From the NCBI RefSeq assembly GCF_013364275.1, contig NZ_CP054932.1, forward strand, positions 1,054,001 through 1,118,000: a stretch of 64,000 nt of DNA, in the 5' to 3' direction. This stretch comes from Actinomadura sp. NAK00032. Lineage in GTDB: Bacteria; Actinomycetota; Actinomycetes; Streptosporangiales; Streptosporangiaceae. Position numbers and translations under genes: made by a program. Below the pieces are notes generated by a model. That model had not been told where the DNA came from, searched no databases, and saw only the letters and a program-made list of their open reading frames with translations. Below are positions 1 through 8,026 of the stretch, in pieces; position 1 is the first letter of the stretch; each line of letters starts with the position of its first letter.

Positions 1-124
1 GTGCGTCCCACCGCGAACTGGACGATGGGTGAGCCCTTGGCCGACGTTCCCACCGGACGCCTGCCGCCCATGGCCACAAGATCTACCGCGAGGCCTTTGT
101 CAAGGCCACCTGACCCGGCAACGG
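1..124. other. Left edge, no gene called
   Basis: No intact gene can be supported here. On the plus strand one frame, open from about 33 to a TGA at 111-113, ends in residues GHKIYREAFVKAT, which look like the end of a real protein. That frame has a stop at 30-32 and no recognisable upstream part, so it could be a gene fragment or chance. Confidence 0.3.
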
Positions 125-724
125 CTATGACCGCTCCTCTTCGGGATGCCGGAAACACGGCGACGAGACGTCCAACCCAATGCGCTGCTCAGTTCCCGCA
201 CCGGCGATGGGCGCTTCGAGTACGGCCCCGTAGCCCTTCTCGGGCGCCGTGACCCTTAGTTGCCACGTCCCATCCGCAGGTCGGCTGAACGCCGTTATCC
301 GCCAGCCGGTGCTCGAAAGGCGCTCACTGAGCCGGGTCAAGGCCGCCGTCGCCTCAGCCTTGCTGCGCACGCTCACCCACGTGTTCACCGTCATCGTGTA
401 CGGGCTGTAGTCCACGAACCAAGGCTCCAAGTAGGGATTGGTGTCCGGGGGATTCGTCCTCCGGACCGCCCTGCGATCCGCCTCTTTTCCGCAAGGCAAG
501 GGATTGACTCCGCCCGTCTTGCTCTCAACCGGATCGCCAAGACCGAGCCCCTCCTTGATCTGGTCGGCCATCCCATCGACCTTGCCCGCGACCACCCGCG
601 GATGCGCGACCGGCAATTCATTATTACCCGGCACCTCGTCCACGCCATGCCCTCCTCTCCCGACGCCGCAGCTGACAGAAACCCCGGCCAAGAGCACTAC
701 CACGACTACAGCGCAGCGCCGCAC
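125..724 (-). CDS. Putative lipoprotein, unknown function
   Basis: A 199-residue protein with a short basic start (MRRC), a hydrophobic stretch at residues 5-18 and a cysteine at 19 in a SVSC context. This suggests a secreted lipoprotein, although the lipobox lacks the usual Leu at -3. The mature part has no domain I recognise; it carries a central segment with tyrosines, prolines and tryptophan (around residues 90-115), followed by an alpha/beta-like segment. It begins 30 bases after the stop of the DUF1023 hydrolase remnant at 755-937, so the two were probably one operon. Function is not assigned. Confidence 0.7.
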   Translation of the reverse strand: MRRCAVVVVVLLAGVSVSCGVGRGGHGVDEVPGNNELPVAHPRVVAGKVDGMADQIKEGLGLGDPVESKTGGVNPLPCGKEADRRAVRRTNPPDTNPYLEPWFVDYSPYTMTVNTWVSVRSKAEATAALTRLSERLSSTGWRITAFSRPADGTWQLRVTAPEKGYGAVLEAPIAGAGTEQRIGLDVSSPCFRHPEEERS

Positions 725-754
725 GCCACTTTCTCCTTTCTCACCAGGCTCCCG

Positions 755-937
755 TCAGAAACGAATCTGAGGATCATTGCCAGGTTCCTGGTCGAGTGGA
801 GTCCCCGCCACCACCTTGGCTTGGTTCAGCAGGCTGAGCGTTGGTCCGTTGACGGGGTCGGACGCCCAGTAGTCACTATGGCCCCGGGTGTCGGTGACGA
901 GACGCTGAGCTCCGAAGCTCTCATCCGATGGCACGTC
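755..937 (-). pseudogene. C-terminal remnant of a DUF1023 alpha/beta hydrolase
   Basis: Read on the minus strand, this short frame gives residues including TDTRGHSDYW and LLNQAKVVAG. These match by eye the conserved C-terminal end (GHSxYW...NQAxIVAG) of actinobacterial DUF1023 alpha/beta hydrolases. An in-frame TAA at 938-940 cuts it off, and the hydrolase body, including the catalytic serine, is absent. About 60 codons remain and stop 30 bases before the lipoprotein at 125-724. I read it as an operon whose first gene was truncated by a rearrangement near position 940. It could be expressed as a short peptide from a GTG at 932-934, but that is unlikely to be functional. Confidence 0.6.
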
Positions 938-1029
938 TTATGTGTCTTGGGCGGCGTCAGGGGGGTGACGGTTGTTTCAGGGCCTCAGGTGGGGCAGCGT
1001 CGTTCTCGCCTTCCGGTGCGGGGCGGGGG

Positions 1030-1866
1030 TCAGCGGAAGTGGGTGGTGTGGTGGGCGGCCCAGTCGGCGTAGGTGTACGGGGGGCGTCCGGTGATGCGTT
1101 CGACCGTGGGGTGGACGGGGCCGGGGGTGGTGGCGAAGTGCTCGCCGAAGTCGAGCATGGCGGTGGCGTATTCGGGCGGGTACCCCTGGCTGGTGACGAC
1201 CTCGGTGAACTCGGCGGCGGGCAGGGTCTCGAAGCGCAGCGGGCGCTCGATGGCGCGGGCGAGGATGCGGGTGCGCTGGACGGGGGTGAGCGACCGCGGC
1301 CCGGTGATCTCGTGGGCCTGGCCGACATGGGTGTCGTCGAGCAGCGCGGCGACGGCGACGGCGGCGATGTCGCGTTCGTCGATCAGGGCGACGGCGGAGC
1401 CGGGGCACGGGTCGCGGACCACACCGGCTGACCTGATCGAGTGCGCCCAGGCCAGGTCGTTGGACATGAAGCCGCCCGGCCGCACGAAGGTCCACGGCAG
1501 GTCCGCGTCCTGAACGATGCGCTCGTGTGCCAGGTGGGCGTCGCTGATCGGGTTGGGCTTGGGGTAGCCCGGCACGGTGGACGACAGCAGGACCAGGTGG
1601 CGCACGCCGGCCTGCGCGGCGGCGGCGGTGAGGGCGCGCGTGCCGTCCGGTGCGGTGGGGAACACGAACACCTTCTCCACGCCGTCCAGCGCGGCCCGCA
1701 GTGTCGCGGGGTCGGCGAGGTCGGCGCGCAGGACCTCGACGTCCTCGGGCAGCCCGGCTCGCTGGGGGGAGCGGGAGATCGCGCGTACGGTGCGTCCCGC
1801 GGCCAGCAGTCCGGTGACCACGTTGCGGCCGACCTTGCCGGTCGCGCCGGTGACCAGGATCGTCAT
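1030..1866 (-). CDS. NmrA-family NAD(P)-binding protein
   Basis: A 278-residue Rossmann-fold protein of the NmrA/atypical SDR family, which includes NAD(P)H:quinone reductases and redox sensors. The dinucleotide-binding motif GATGKVG lies at residues 7-13, followed by an acidic beta-2 region. Segments typical of the family are visible: VFVFPTAP, LSSTVPG and the FVRPGGFMSN loop, with no classical YxxxK pair. Length is normal. It lies 46 bases after the FAD monooxygenase gene, which is upstream on the same strand, and the two likely form an operon behind the palindromic operator at 3159-3191. Substrate unknown. Confidence 0.85.
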   Translation of the reverse strand: MTILVTGATGKVGRNVVTGLLAAGRTVRAISRSPQRAGLPEDVEVLRADLADPATLRAALDGVEKVFVFPTAPDGTRALTAAAAQAGVRHLVLLSSTVPGYPKPNPISDAHLAHERIVQDADLPWTFVRPGGFMSNDLAWAHSIRSAGVVRDPCPGSAVALIDERDIAAVAVAALLDDTHVGQAHEITGPRSLTPVQRTRILARAIERPLRFETLPAAEFTEVVTSQGYPPEYATAMLDFGEHFATTPGPVHPTVERITGRPPYTYADWAAHHTTHFR

Positions 1867-1912
1867 GGTGTCTCCAAGAGATATGTGGGGGTGCGGTGGA
1901 GGTCGGCGGGGG

Positions 1913-3046
1913 TCATCCGGTCCAGCCCACGACCGGGTGCATGGAGCGGACGAAGACCGAGGCGGGCGCCATCCGCAGGGCCGCGTCGCGGGCGGCGGCC
2001 ACCGGTGGGCGGGTCTGGCCGGCCATCGCGCCGAGTTGGCGGGAGCGGCGGGCGATCATCTGGGTGCGGGGCCGGCGGGCGCGGTCGTAGGAGCGCAGGG
2101 CCTGGACGATCGTGGAATCGCCGGTGCGGGCCGCCTCCAGGGAGCGGGCGAGCACCACGGCGTCTTCCAGGGCCTGGCCCGCGCCCTGGCCGAGGTTGGG
2201 CGTCATGGCGTGCGCGGCGTCGCCCAGCAGCGCGACCCGGTCGGCCACATAGGTGTTCAGATCGGGCAGCTCGTAGGTGTCGTGCCGGAGTACCGCGTCG
2301 GGCTCCACCGAGTCCAGCAGGGCGGGAATGGGGTTGTGCCAGCCGGCGAGCCGGCGGCGCAGGTCGGCGAGGCCGCCGGTGCCGTCCTGAGCGGCGGTGA
2401 CCATGGCGTAGCAGTAGACCCGTCCGTCGGCGAGCGGAGCGTAGCCGAACCGGTCGCCCTGCCCCCAGCTCTCCACGCTGCCTTCCACGGGACGGGCCGG
2501 GGTGATCATCCGGAAGGTGGTGTAGCCGGCGTAGCGGGGTGCGGGCGCGTCCGGCCACAGCGATCGCCGGGTGGCGCTGTGCAGGCCGTCGGCGCCGACC
2601 ACCACATCGGCGGTGCTGGTTCCGCCGGTGTGCTCGACGGTGCCGTCCGGGTGCACCCGGTGGACCTCGATGCCGGGCCGCAGCACCTCGGACGGCAGCG
2701 CCCGGCGCAGCAGGTCGAGCAGGTCGGCGCGGTGCAGCGTCGCCCACGGGCCGTAGCGGCGGGTGAGCCGGTCGACGTCGTTGCGGATCAGCCAGGCGCC
2801 ATCGGCGCGGCGGGTGCCGACCGGGGCGTCGGTCACGGCCCGGGCGCGGACCTGGTCGCCCAGAGCCAGCGCGTCCAGCGCGCGCAGCGCGTTGGGCTGG
2901 ATCGACAGGCCGGCGCCGACCTCGGTGAACTCGGCCGCCTGCTCCAGCACCTGGACCCGCCAGCCGGACCGGTGCAGGGCGAGCGCGGCGGCGAGGCCGC
3001 CGATCCCGCCACCGATGATGAGCGCTCCGCGCGGGGGCGTCGGCAT
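1913..3046 (-). CDS. FAD-dependent monooxygenase
   Basis: A 377-residue class A flavoprotein monooxygenase (PheA/UbiH/TetX-like). The ADP-binding GGGIGG motif is at residues 12-17, the DG motif (GADGLHSATR) at 151-160 and the FAD-binding GDAAHAM motif at 275-281. These three are the family hallmarks, so NAD(P)H-dependent aromatic hydroxylation is the expected chemistry; the substrate cannot be read from sequence. It is the second gene of a likely operon: 35-residue membrane protein, this enzyme, then the NmrA-like protein. Pairing of a monooxygenase with a quinone-reductase-like protein is compatible with detoxification of an aromatic compound. Confidence 0.88.
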   Translation of the reverse strand: MPTPPRGALIIGGGIGGLAAALALHRSGWRVQVLEQAAEFTEVGAGLSIQPNALRALDALALGDQVRARAVTDAPVGTRRADGAWLIRNDVDRLTRRYGPWATLHRADLLDLLRRALPSEVLRPGIEVHRVHPDGTVEHTGGTSTADVVVGADGLHSATRRSLWPDAPAPRYAGYTTFRMITPARPVEGSVESWGQGDRFGYAPLADGRVYCYAMVTAAQDGTGGLADLRRRLAGWHNPIPALLDSVEPDAVLRHDTYELPDLNTYVADRVALLGDAAHAMTPNLGQGAGQALEDAVVLARSLEAARTGDSTIVQALRSYDRARRPRTQMIARRSRQLGAMAGQTRPPVAAARDAALRMAPASVFVRSMHPVVGWTG

Positions 3047-3047
3047 C

Positions 3048-3155
3048 TCAGGCCTTCCCGGCGTCGCGCGTGTGGGCGCGGCGGGACAGGCCCCACCACA
3101 CCGCGGCCGTCAGCACGACCAGGACGGCGATGAGCAGCAGCCACTTCACGGCCAT
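3048..3155 (-). CDS. Small single-pass membrane protein
   Basis: A 35-residue peptide starting at ATG 3153-3155 behind a good AGGAG ribosome site. A longer frame extends to 3245, but that would run through the operator palindrome, so the short form is preferred. It begins MAVKWLLL, has one hydrophobic helix (residues 3-23) ending in WWGLSRR, and a short basic tail, giving the pattern of a one-helix membrane peptide. It ends one base before the monooxygenase start at 3046, indicating co-translation. Function unknown; perhaps a stress-inducible membrane peptide. Confidence 0.6.
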   Translation of the reverse strand: MAVKWLLLIAVLVVLTAAVWWGLSRRAHTRDAGKA

Positions 3156-3158
3156 CTC

Positions 3159-3191
3159 CTTAGAGTCTCTAGAAGTTTGAGAGACTCTAAG
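3159..3191. promoter_or_regulatory. Perfect 12-bp inverted repeat, likely operator
   Basis: CTTAGAGTCTCT (3159-3170) and AGAGACTCTAAG (3180-3191) are exact inverted copies separated by nine bases, placed directly upstream of the ribosome site of the small membrane protein and its operon. Each arm also contains a near-palindromic AGAGNCTCT, so two dimer sites may exist. On the minus strand a TTGACA (3212-3217) precedes it, but no -10 at a normal spacing was found. The regulator is not encoded next to it. Confidence 0.65.
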
Positions 3192-3309
3192 GAAACATAG
3201 AGGTATGAGGTTGTCAAGATCGCTCAGGAAGGATCCGCCTCGCACGGCGGTCTGGCCGGCGCCGTCTCCTTCGACGTCTCGGGTGGGGCCTTGTGCGCCT
3301 TGGCGGGCG

Positions 3310-3738
3310 TCAGGGGGTGAGGTCGGTCAGGCCCTTGCCGGTGGACATGTCGAAGGGGACGGAGACCTGGTCGTGGGTGATGAGCCAGGTGCCGTCGATC
3401 TGTTCGAAGCAGTACGTGACGCGTACCCACATTCCGCGTGTGGCCGTGCCGTCTCGCAGGGTGCCGCTGAGGCGGCCGAAGCCGTGGCCGAAGGCGACGG
3501 TGTCGCCGACGGTGAAGGTCAGTTCGCGCACCTCGTAGTCGAGGTCCTGGAAGAAGGTGAACGCGTTCGACCAGTTCTTCAGCTTCGCGCTCACGCCCAC
3601 GTGTTGCAGCGGCGGTTCGATGTCGAAGGAGACGACGTCGGGGGCGTAGAGCTTCTCCAGGGCGCCGAGATCCTTGGCCCGGAGGCCCTCGATGATCTTG
3701 TTGATGTGCTGTTCGAGTTCGGCCTGCGTCGTGGGCAT
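3310..3738 (-). CDS. SnoaL-like / NTF2-fold protein
   Basis: A 142-residue protein starting at ATG 3736-3738 behind GAGAGGA. The frame continues upstream with an arginine-rich, non-protein-like stretch that I excluded. The pattern (an N-terminal helix with a LYAPDVVSFDI strand, then WVRVTYCFEQIDGTWLITHDQVS near the end) is that of DUF4440/SnoaL-like members of the NTF2 superfamily. These are small cone-shaped proteins that act as ketosteroid-isomerase-like enzymes, cyclases or ligand binders. Length fits the family. No catalytic assignment is possible. It stands alone, divergent from the alpha/beta hydrolase at 3912. Confidence 0.75.
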   Translation of the reverse strand: MPTTQAELEQHINKIIEGLRAKDLGALEKLYAPDVVSFDIEPPLQHVGVSAKLKNWSNAFTFFQDLDYEVRELTFTVGDTVAFGHGFGRLSGTLRDGTATRGMWVRVTYCFEQIDGTWLITHDQVSVPFDMSTGKGLTDLTP

Positions 3739-3911
3739 CGCTGCTCGTCCTCTCTGGCGTGTGCTTTCTCCCCTTCGACGACGTGGCCGCCTGGGATGTG
3801 ACATTCCCTCGCCGCCCCTACCAAAGTCGGGGGCGGTCTCGACGGGCGGAGGGGTGAGTCCGGCCGCGCGCCGGATGTGGGGGTCTGCTGGGTAAAGCCA
3901 GGCTTATCGGC

Positions 3912-5021
3912 ATGCCTTACGGATTCCTGACCACGCTGGCCGTTGCGGCCGTCCCCACATGGTTCGCGCTGGCCGCACCGCGCCGGCCCCAGCCGGTGGC
4001 CATGGTCGCCTTCTTTCTCGGGGTGGTCGTCAATGAGCTGCCGTTCGCCTGGTTGGCCTGGATGCTGGCCGCCACCGTTCTTTGCTTCGTCCAAGGTGAC
4101 CTGACCTCGCCTGTTGTCGTGGGCGCGGTGGTCGTGACCGTGACGGGTCTGGGGGTGGTGGCGTGGCGCGGGCGCCGGGCTATGGCGGCCGTCCAGGAAG
4201 CAATGAGGCCGCTGCCTGTCGCGGACCGTCTTCCGTCGTACGGACGCATCCTGTTCAGCCCCTTCCTCCGCCGTCACCGTGCTGTGGAACGGATTCGCAA
4301 CCTCTCGTACGGCCCGGCCGGGAAGCGCAACCTGCTCGACCTTTACCGCCACCGTTCACGGCCCACCGGGGCGCCCGTCCTGATTCACCTGCACGGGGGC
4401 GGCTACAAGAGCGGGCACAAGAACAGCCAGGCGCTGCCGCTGCTGCGCCACCTGGCCGAGCGGGGATGGGTGTGCATCAGCGCCAACTACCGGCTCCTTC
4501 CCGAGGCGGCGGAGTTCGGTGACCACCTGGTGGACGCCAAGAGGCTGATCGCCTGGGTTCGTGAGCACGGGCACTCCTATGGCGCCGATCCCGACCGGAT
4601 TTTTCTCGCCGGCAGTTCGGCCGGTGCTCATCTGTCCGCCATGGCCGCGTTCACTGCCGGGGAGGCTGCTTTCCAGCCTGGTTTTGAGGAGGCCGATACC
4701 TCCGTGGCGGCGGTCATCGGGTTCGGCGGGTACTACGGGGCCTACTACACGGACCCGCAGGCTTCGCCGATCGACCGCGTCCGGCCGGACGCGCCGCCGT
4801 TCTTCATCGTCCACGGCGACCACGACACCGTCGCCTCGGTCGAGGACGCCCGGCACTTCGCCGAACGGCTGCGCGCCGTTTCCGGCGAGCCGGTCTTCTA
4901 TGCCGAACTGCCCGGCGGGCAGCACGCCTTCGACCTCTTCGACTCGATGCGCTTCAACGCCGTCATCAACGGCGTCGACGCCTTCGCCGCCCACGTGCTC
5001 GACGGACAGCCGGTGCAGTGA
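3912..5021 (+). CDS. Alpha/beta hydrolase with N-terminal membrane region
   Basis: A 369-residue protein of the HSL-like (hormone-sensitive lipase) esterase group. Residues 1-90 contain about three hydrophobic segments, so the catalytic domain is membrane-anchored. The oxyanion motif HGGG is at 161-164, the nucleophile elbow GSSAG at 234-238 (Ser236), the acid in HGDHD (301-305) and the probable catalytic His at 338 (GGQHAF). All parts of the catalytic triad are therefore present and an active esterase or lipase is expected. The following 15-bp hairpin terminator suggests a single-gene unit. Substrate unknown. Confidence 0.85.
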   Translation: MPYGFLTTLAVAAVPTWFALAAPRRPQPVAMVAFFLGVVVNELPFAWLAWMLAATVLCFVQGDLTSPVVVGAVVVTVTGLGVVAWRGRRAMAAVQEAMRPLPVADRLPSYGRILFSPFLRRHRAVERIRNLSYGPAGKRNLLDLYRHRSRPTGAPVLIHLHGGGYKSGHKNSQALPLLRHLAERGWVCISANYRLLPEAAEFGDHLVDAKRLIAWVREHGHSYGADPDRIFLAGSSAGAHLSAMAAFTAGEAAFQPGFEEADTSVAAVIGFGGYYGAYYTDPQASPIDRVRPDAPPFFIVHGDHDTVASVEDARHFAERLRAVSGEPVFYAELPGGQHAFDLFDSMRFNAVINGVDAFAAHVLDGQPVQ

Positions 5022-5035
5022 GCCAGGCCGGCCGG

Positions 5036-5082
5036 CTGCTGCGGACGTGGTACTTCCAGCGCTTCTGCCACGTTCGCAGCAG
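5036..5082 (+). terminator. Stem-loop terminator after the hydrolase
   Basis: CTGCTGCGGACGTGG (5036-5050) pairs with CCACGTTCGCAGCAG (5068-5082) over 15 bp with one G-U pair and a 17-base loop. It lies 15 bases after the hydrolase stop. No U-run follows, as is usual in high-GC actinomycetes. Confidence 0.6.
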
Positions 5083-5205
5083 GCCGGTGCGGCATTGGTG
5101 GCAGCGCTGAATGCCTGCTTTCGGCGGACGATCGGGGGCCTGGCCCGGCGACATGATCGGAGTATTCGAACCGTCGCACGAATCGGCACGAAAGAGGAGA
5201 CCGAC

Positions 5206-5637
5206 ATGCGCACTTCAGGAACTCCGACGGCCGCCCGGCGTTCGCTCGCGGTGTCCGGCAGCGTCCTGGTGGGGATGGTCGTGCTCGCCGCGCCCGCGGC
5301 GGCCGGCGAGGTGCAGCCGGTCGCCGCCGACGCTTACGAGTTGAGCGCCGGACGTGTCGGGGCCATGGTGGCGGCCCTGCTGGGGTTGGCCGGTGCGGTC
5401 GTCGGCGGGCTGGCGCTGGTCCGGCCGCGCATGCGGCGCGGCGCCGGTGCGGCCCTCGCCGCGGGGCTGGTCGGGATCGCCCTCGGCGGGGTGGTCGTGG
5501 CCACGGCCGACGGCGGGCTCGGCACCGGCAACGGGCTGGGCGGCGGCTATGTGGCCCTGATCGTGGGCGCGGTCGCCGCCTGCCTCGGCGGGGTCGGGGT
5601 GGCCCGCTCGCGCCGGGCCGCCGCCGCGCGGACGTAG
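5206..5637 (+). CDS. Small integral membrane protein (DUF6223-like)
   Basis: A 143-residue protein starting at ATG 5206 after an AGAGGAGA ribosome site. It has a cleavable-looking N-terminal signal (residues 13-34 ending APAAAG), then three hydrophobic segments separated by short arginine-rich loops (around RPRMRR), and ends in a basic tail. Composition and the glycine-rich TADGGLGTGNGLGGGY stretch resemble the actinobacterial family annotated DUF6223; that name is from memory and not verified. No function is known. It lies between the hydrolase and the convergent ABC exporter permease with no shared operon. Confidence 0.65.
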   Translation: MRTSGTPTAARRSLAVSGSVLVGMVVLAAPAAAGEVQPVAADAYELSAGRVGAMVAALLGLAGAVVGGLALVRPRMRRGAGAALAAGLVGIALGGVVVATADGGLGTGNGLGGGYVALIVGAVAACLGGVGVARSRRAAAART

Positions 5638-5654
5638 CGGCGGCCCGGGGACGT

Positions 5655-6503
5655 TCAGCGGCCGAGGTCGCGACGGGCGAAGCGCCAGGTTCCCAGGCCG
5701 AGCAGGACGGCCGTCGCGGCGGCCAGGACACCCGCGTCGGCGTACTGGAAGCCGTTCTTCAGCGGCTCGCCGCCGATGTAGTAGTGGAACGGCGTGAGGT
5801 GGCGGAGCCAGTCCGCCCCGATCTGCGGGGCGAAGCCGTTGAGCGCGTAGGCGAGGACGCCCGTCCCGGCGGCGATGCCGAACACCGTGGCGCGGCTCTT
5901 GCCGGTGGCCGCGCCGATGCCGGTGGCCAGTGCCCCGAACAGCAGGGACAGCAGCGCCAGGTTGACGGCCTGGGCGGCGAAGCCCGCGACGGAGATCGTG
6001 TCCAGTTCGGCGCTGGAGCGGACGGCCAGCACCGCGACCAGCACCACGGCGGCGATCAGCAGCGCGCCGGCGGCGAGGGCGGCGAAGCGGTGCAGCAGCA
6101 GCCGGGTGCGGCCGATGGGGTGGGCGAGCAGCAGGTCCAGGTAGCCGGACTCCTCGTCGGCGGAGACCATGCGGGCCCCGGTGGCGGCGCCGTAGAAGGT
6201 GGCCAGCAGCGGGACGAGCAGGCCGAACACCGCGCCCTGGAGGTAGCCGGCCGCCGAGGCCATGTCGTCGAAGCCGAAGCCGCTCATCGCCTCGGGCACG
6301 TTCGCGGCGGTGTCGGCGCTGATCTGCGGGTAGAAGCTCGCGTACATCATCGCCAGCAGGCCGGTCGCGACCGCCCAGACGGCGAAGATGCGCCGGTTGT
6401 CGAACAGCGTCTTGGTGAACATGCTGCGGCCGGACGCGCGGGCGAGGCCGGAGGTGCCGGGGAGCACGGTGCGGGAGTCGGCGGTGTGCCGGACGGTGGT
6501 CAT
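5655..6503 (-). CDS. ABC-2 type exporter permease
   Basis: A 282-residue polytopic membrane protein with an N-terminal cytoplasmic stretch and about six hydrophobic segments. It includes the cytoplasmic loop SADEESGYLDLLLAHPIGRTR, typical of ABC-2 permeases of the antibiotic or multidrug export type. It starts two bases after the ATPase stop (6506), so the two genes are translationally linked and form a heterodimeric exporter of the usual one-ATPase, one-permease layout. The cargo cannot be inferred. Expression is probably controlled by the divergent MarR/GbsR-type regulator at 7474. Confidence 0.85.
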   Translation of the reverse strand: MTTVRHTADSRTVLPGTSGLARASGRSMFTKTLFDNRRIFAVWAVATGLLAMMYASFYPQISADTAANVPEAMSGFGFDDMASAAGYLQGAVFGLLVPLLATFYGAATGARMVSADEESGYLDLLLAHPIGRTRLLLHRFAALAAGALLIAAVVLVAVLAVRSSAELDTISVAGFAAQAVNLALLSLLFGALATGIGAATGKSRATVFGIAAGTGVLAYALNGFAPQIGADWLRHLTPFHYYIGGEPLKNGFQYADAGVLAAATAVLLGLGTWRFARRDLGR

Positions 6504-6505
6504 GG

Positions 6506-7393
6506 TCAGTTCCCGGTGTAGTAGGCGCGGAACAGTTCTTCGAGGTCCTGGGTGTCGGCGTGCAGGCCGGTCACGGTGTGCCGGGCGGCGGCCTTCACCA
6601 GGGCGTCGGGGGTGCCGTCGACGGCGCAGGTGAGCGTGCGGCCGTCCACCTTCAGGTCGGTGACGCCGGGCAGCGTCTGGAAGTCGTCGGCGGCGACCGG
6701 TGCGGCGAAGTCGATCCGGACCTGCAGGAACGAGCGGGCGCGCAGCGCGGCGACGGTGTCGGTGGCGACCAGGCGGCCCTCGCGGATGATGGCGACGCGG
6801 TCGGCGATCGCCTCGACCTCGCTCATGATGTGGCTGGACATGAACACCGTCTGCCCGGCGGCCTTGGCCTCGGCGACCATCTCCAGGAACGTCTGCTGGA
6901 CGAGCGGGTCGAGGCCGGACGTCGGCTCGTCCAGGATCAGCAGTTCGGGGTGGTGCATGAACGCCTGCACCAGGCCGACCTTCTGCCGGTTCCCCTTGGA
7001 GAGGCTCTTGATCCGGGCGGACAGGTCCAGCTCCAGGCGTTCGGCGAGGCCGGTGATGCGCGTCGCGGGGACGCCGCCGCGCAGGGCGGCCAGGAAGGCC
7101 AGGCACTCGCCGGCGCGCTGCCGTCCGTCCACGACGAAGTCCCCGGCGAGGTAGCCGATTCGGCGGTGCAGTTCGACCGCGTCGGCGCGCGGGTCCAGCC
7201 CGAGGACGCGGATGGTTCCCGACGTGGGCCTGATCAGGTCGAGCAGCAGCCTGATCGTGGTGGACTTCCCGGCGCCGTTGGGGCCCAGGTAGCCGAAGAC
7301 CTCGCCGGGGTCGACGCGCAGGGACAGCCCGCTCAGCCCCCGCCGGGACCCGTAGGTCTTGGTGAGCTCGGTCAGCTCGATCGCCGTGTTCAT
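6506..7393 (-). CDS. ABC exporter ATP-binding protein
   Basis: A 295-residue nucleotide-binding subunit (DrrA/CcmA type). Walker A GPNGAGKS, the signature region LSKGNRQKV, Walker B LLILDEPTSGLD and the switch histidine in SSHIMSE are all visible, followed by the C-terminal domain usual for DrrA-like exporters. I start it at the ATG ending at 7393 rather than the GTG-like option 12 bases upstream, because a -10-like TATGGT lies exactly seven bases before this ATG and no ribosome site is present. Partner permease follows directly. Confidence 0.88.
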   Translation of the reverse strand: MNTAIELTELTKTYGSRRGLSGLSLRVDPGEVFGYLGPNGAGKSTTIRLLLDLIRPTSGTIRVLGLDPRADAVELHRRIGYLAGDFVVDGRQRAGECLAFLAALRGGVPATRITGLAERLELDLSARIKSLSKGNRQKVGLVQAFMHHPELLILDEPTSGLDPLVQQTFLEMVAEAKAAGQTVFMSSHIMSEVEAIADRVAIIREGRLVATDTVAALRARSFLQVRIDFAAPVAADDFQTLPGVTDLKVDGRTLTCAVDGTPDALVKAAARHTVTGLHADTQDLEELFRAYYTGN

Positions 7394-7400
7394 GCCTGAC

Positions 7401-7450
7401 ACCATACTGAATCTTCAGAGATTTTTGAAAGCTCTGAGCTGTTAAACTTT
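7401..7450. promoter_or_regulatory. Divergent promoter region of exporter and MarR gene
   Basis: On the minus strand TATGGT (7401-7406) is seven bases from the ATPase ATG, and a weak TTTCAA lies 18 bases further upstream, suggesting a leaderless transcript. The stretch also holds CTTCAGAGATTTTTGAAAG, an imperfect inverted repeat located between the two divergent genes, which is a candidate site for the regulator encoded at 7474. Confidence 0.4.
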
Positions 7451-7473
7451 CTCGGAGGACGTGGACGAGGGGG

Positions 7474-7935
7474 ATGACCTTGGCAGATACCACCGAAGCC
7501 GCCGAGCGGATGGCGCTGGTCCTGGCCCAGGGGGGCCTGCAGAAGGCGACCGCGCGGGTGCTGGCGGCGCTGCTGTTCGCCGACGCCGACAGCGTCACCG
7601 CGCCGGAGCTGGCCGAGCAGCTCGGCATCAGCTCCGGGTCGGTGTCGGGCGCGGTCAAGATGCTGTCCACCGTCGGGCTGATCGAACGGGTCCCGGCGCC
7701 GGGCAGCCGCCGCGAGCACTACCGGCTGCGGGACGGCGCCTGGGCCACGCTGATGTCGGCGCAGAACGCCATGGTGCAGGCGATGTTCGAGGCCGCCGAC
7801 CAGGGCATCGCCGCCGCCGGGGACGACAGTCCCGCCGCCCGCCGGCTGGCGGAGATGCGCGACTTCTACGGCTTCATGTTCCGCGAGCTGCCCGCCCTGG
7901 TGGACCAGTGGCGCGCCGGCCGCGACCAGCGGTAG
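7474..7935 (+). CDS. MarR/GbsR-type transcriptional regulator
   Basis: A 153-residue winged-helix regulator. The helix-turn-helix spans roughly residues 37-65 (SVTAPELAEQLGISSGSVSG with SAVKML-like recognition helix), followed by a wing around ERVPAPGSRREHYRLRDG. The C-terminal helical part matches GbsR/MarR proteins that sit beside exporters. It is transcribed divergently from the ABC exporter (5655-7393), so it most likely represses that operon and releases on binding the exported compound. The start at ATG 7474 has a GAGGGGG ribosome site. Confidence 0.85.
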   Translation: MTLADTTEAAERMALVLAQGGLQKATARVLAALLFADADSVTAPELAEQLGISSGSVSGAVKMLSTVGLIERVPAPGSRREHYRLRDGAWATLMSAQNAMVQAMFEAADQGIAAAGDDSPAARRLAEMRDFYGFMFRELPALVDQWRAGRDQR

Positions 7936-8026
7936 CCGAGAAGCGGGTGAGGCGGGGCGGCGGGTGATCTTGCTCACCCAGATGCGGTGAGGTCGCTCCT
8001 GCACATGGTTTGCAATAATGCGGATC

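Noticed and set aside
1..113. Partial gene end (GHKIYREAFVKAT) at the left edge
   Set aside because: The frame has a stop at 30-32 and no recognisable family; noted as an edge region only.
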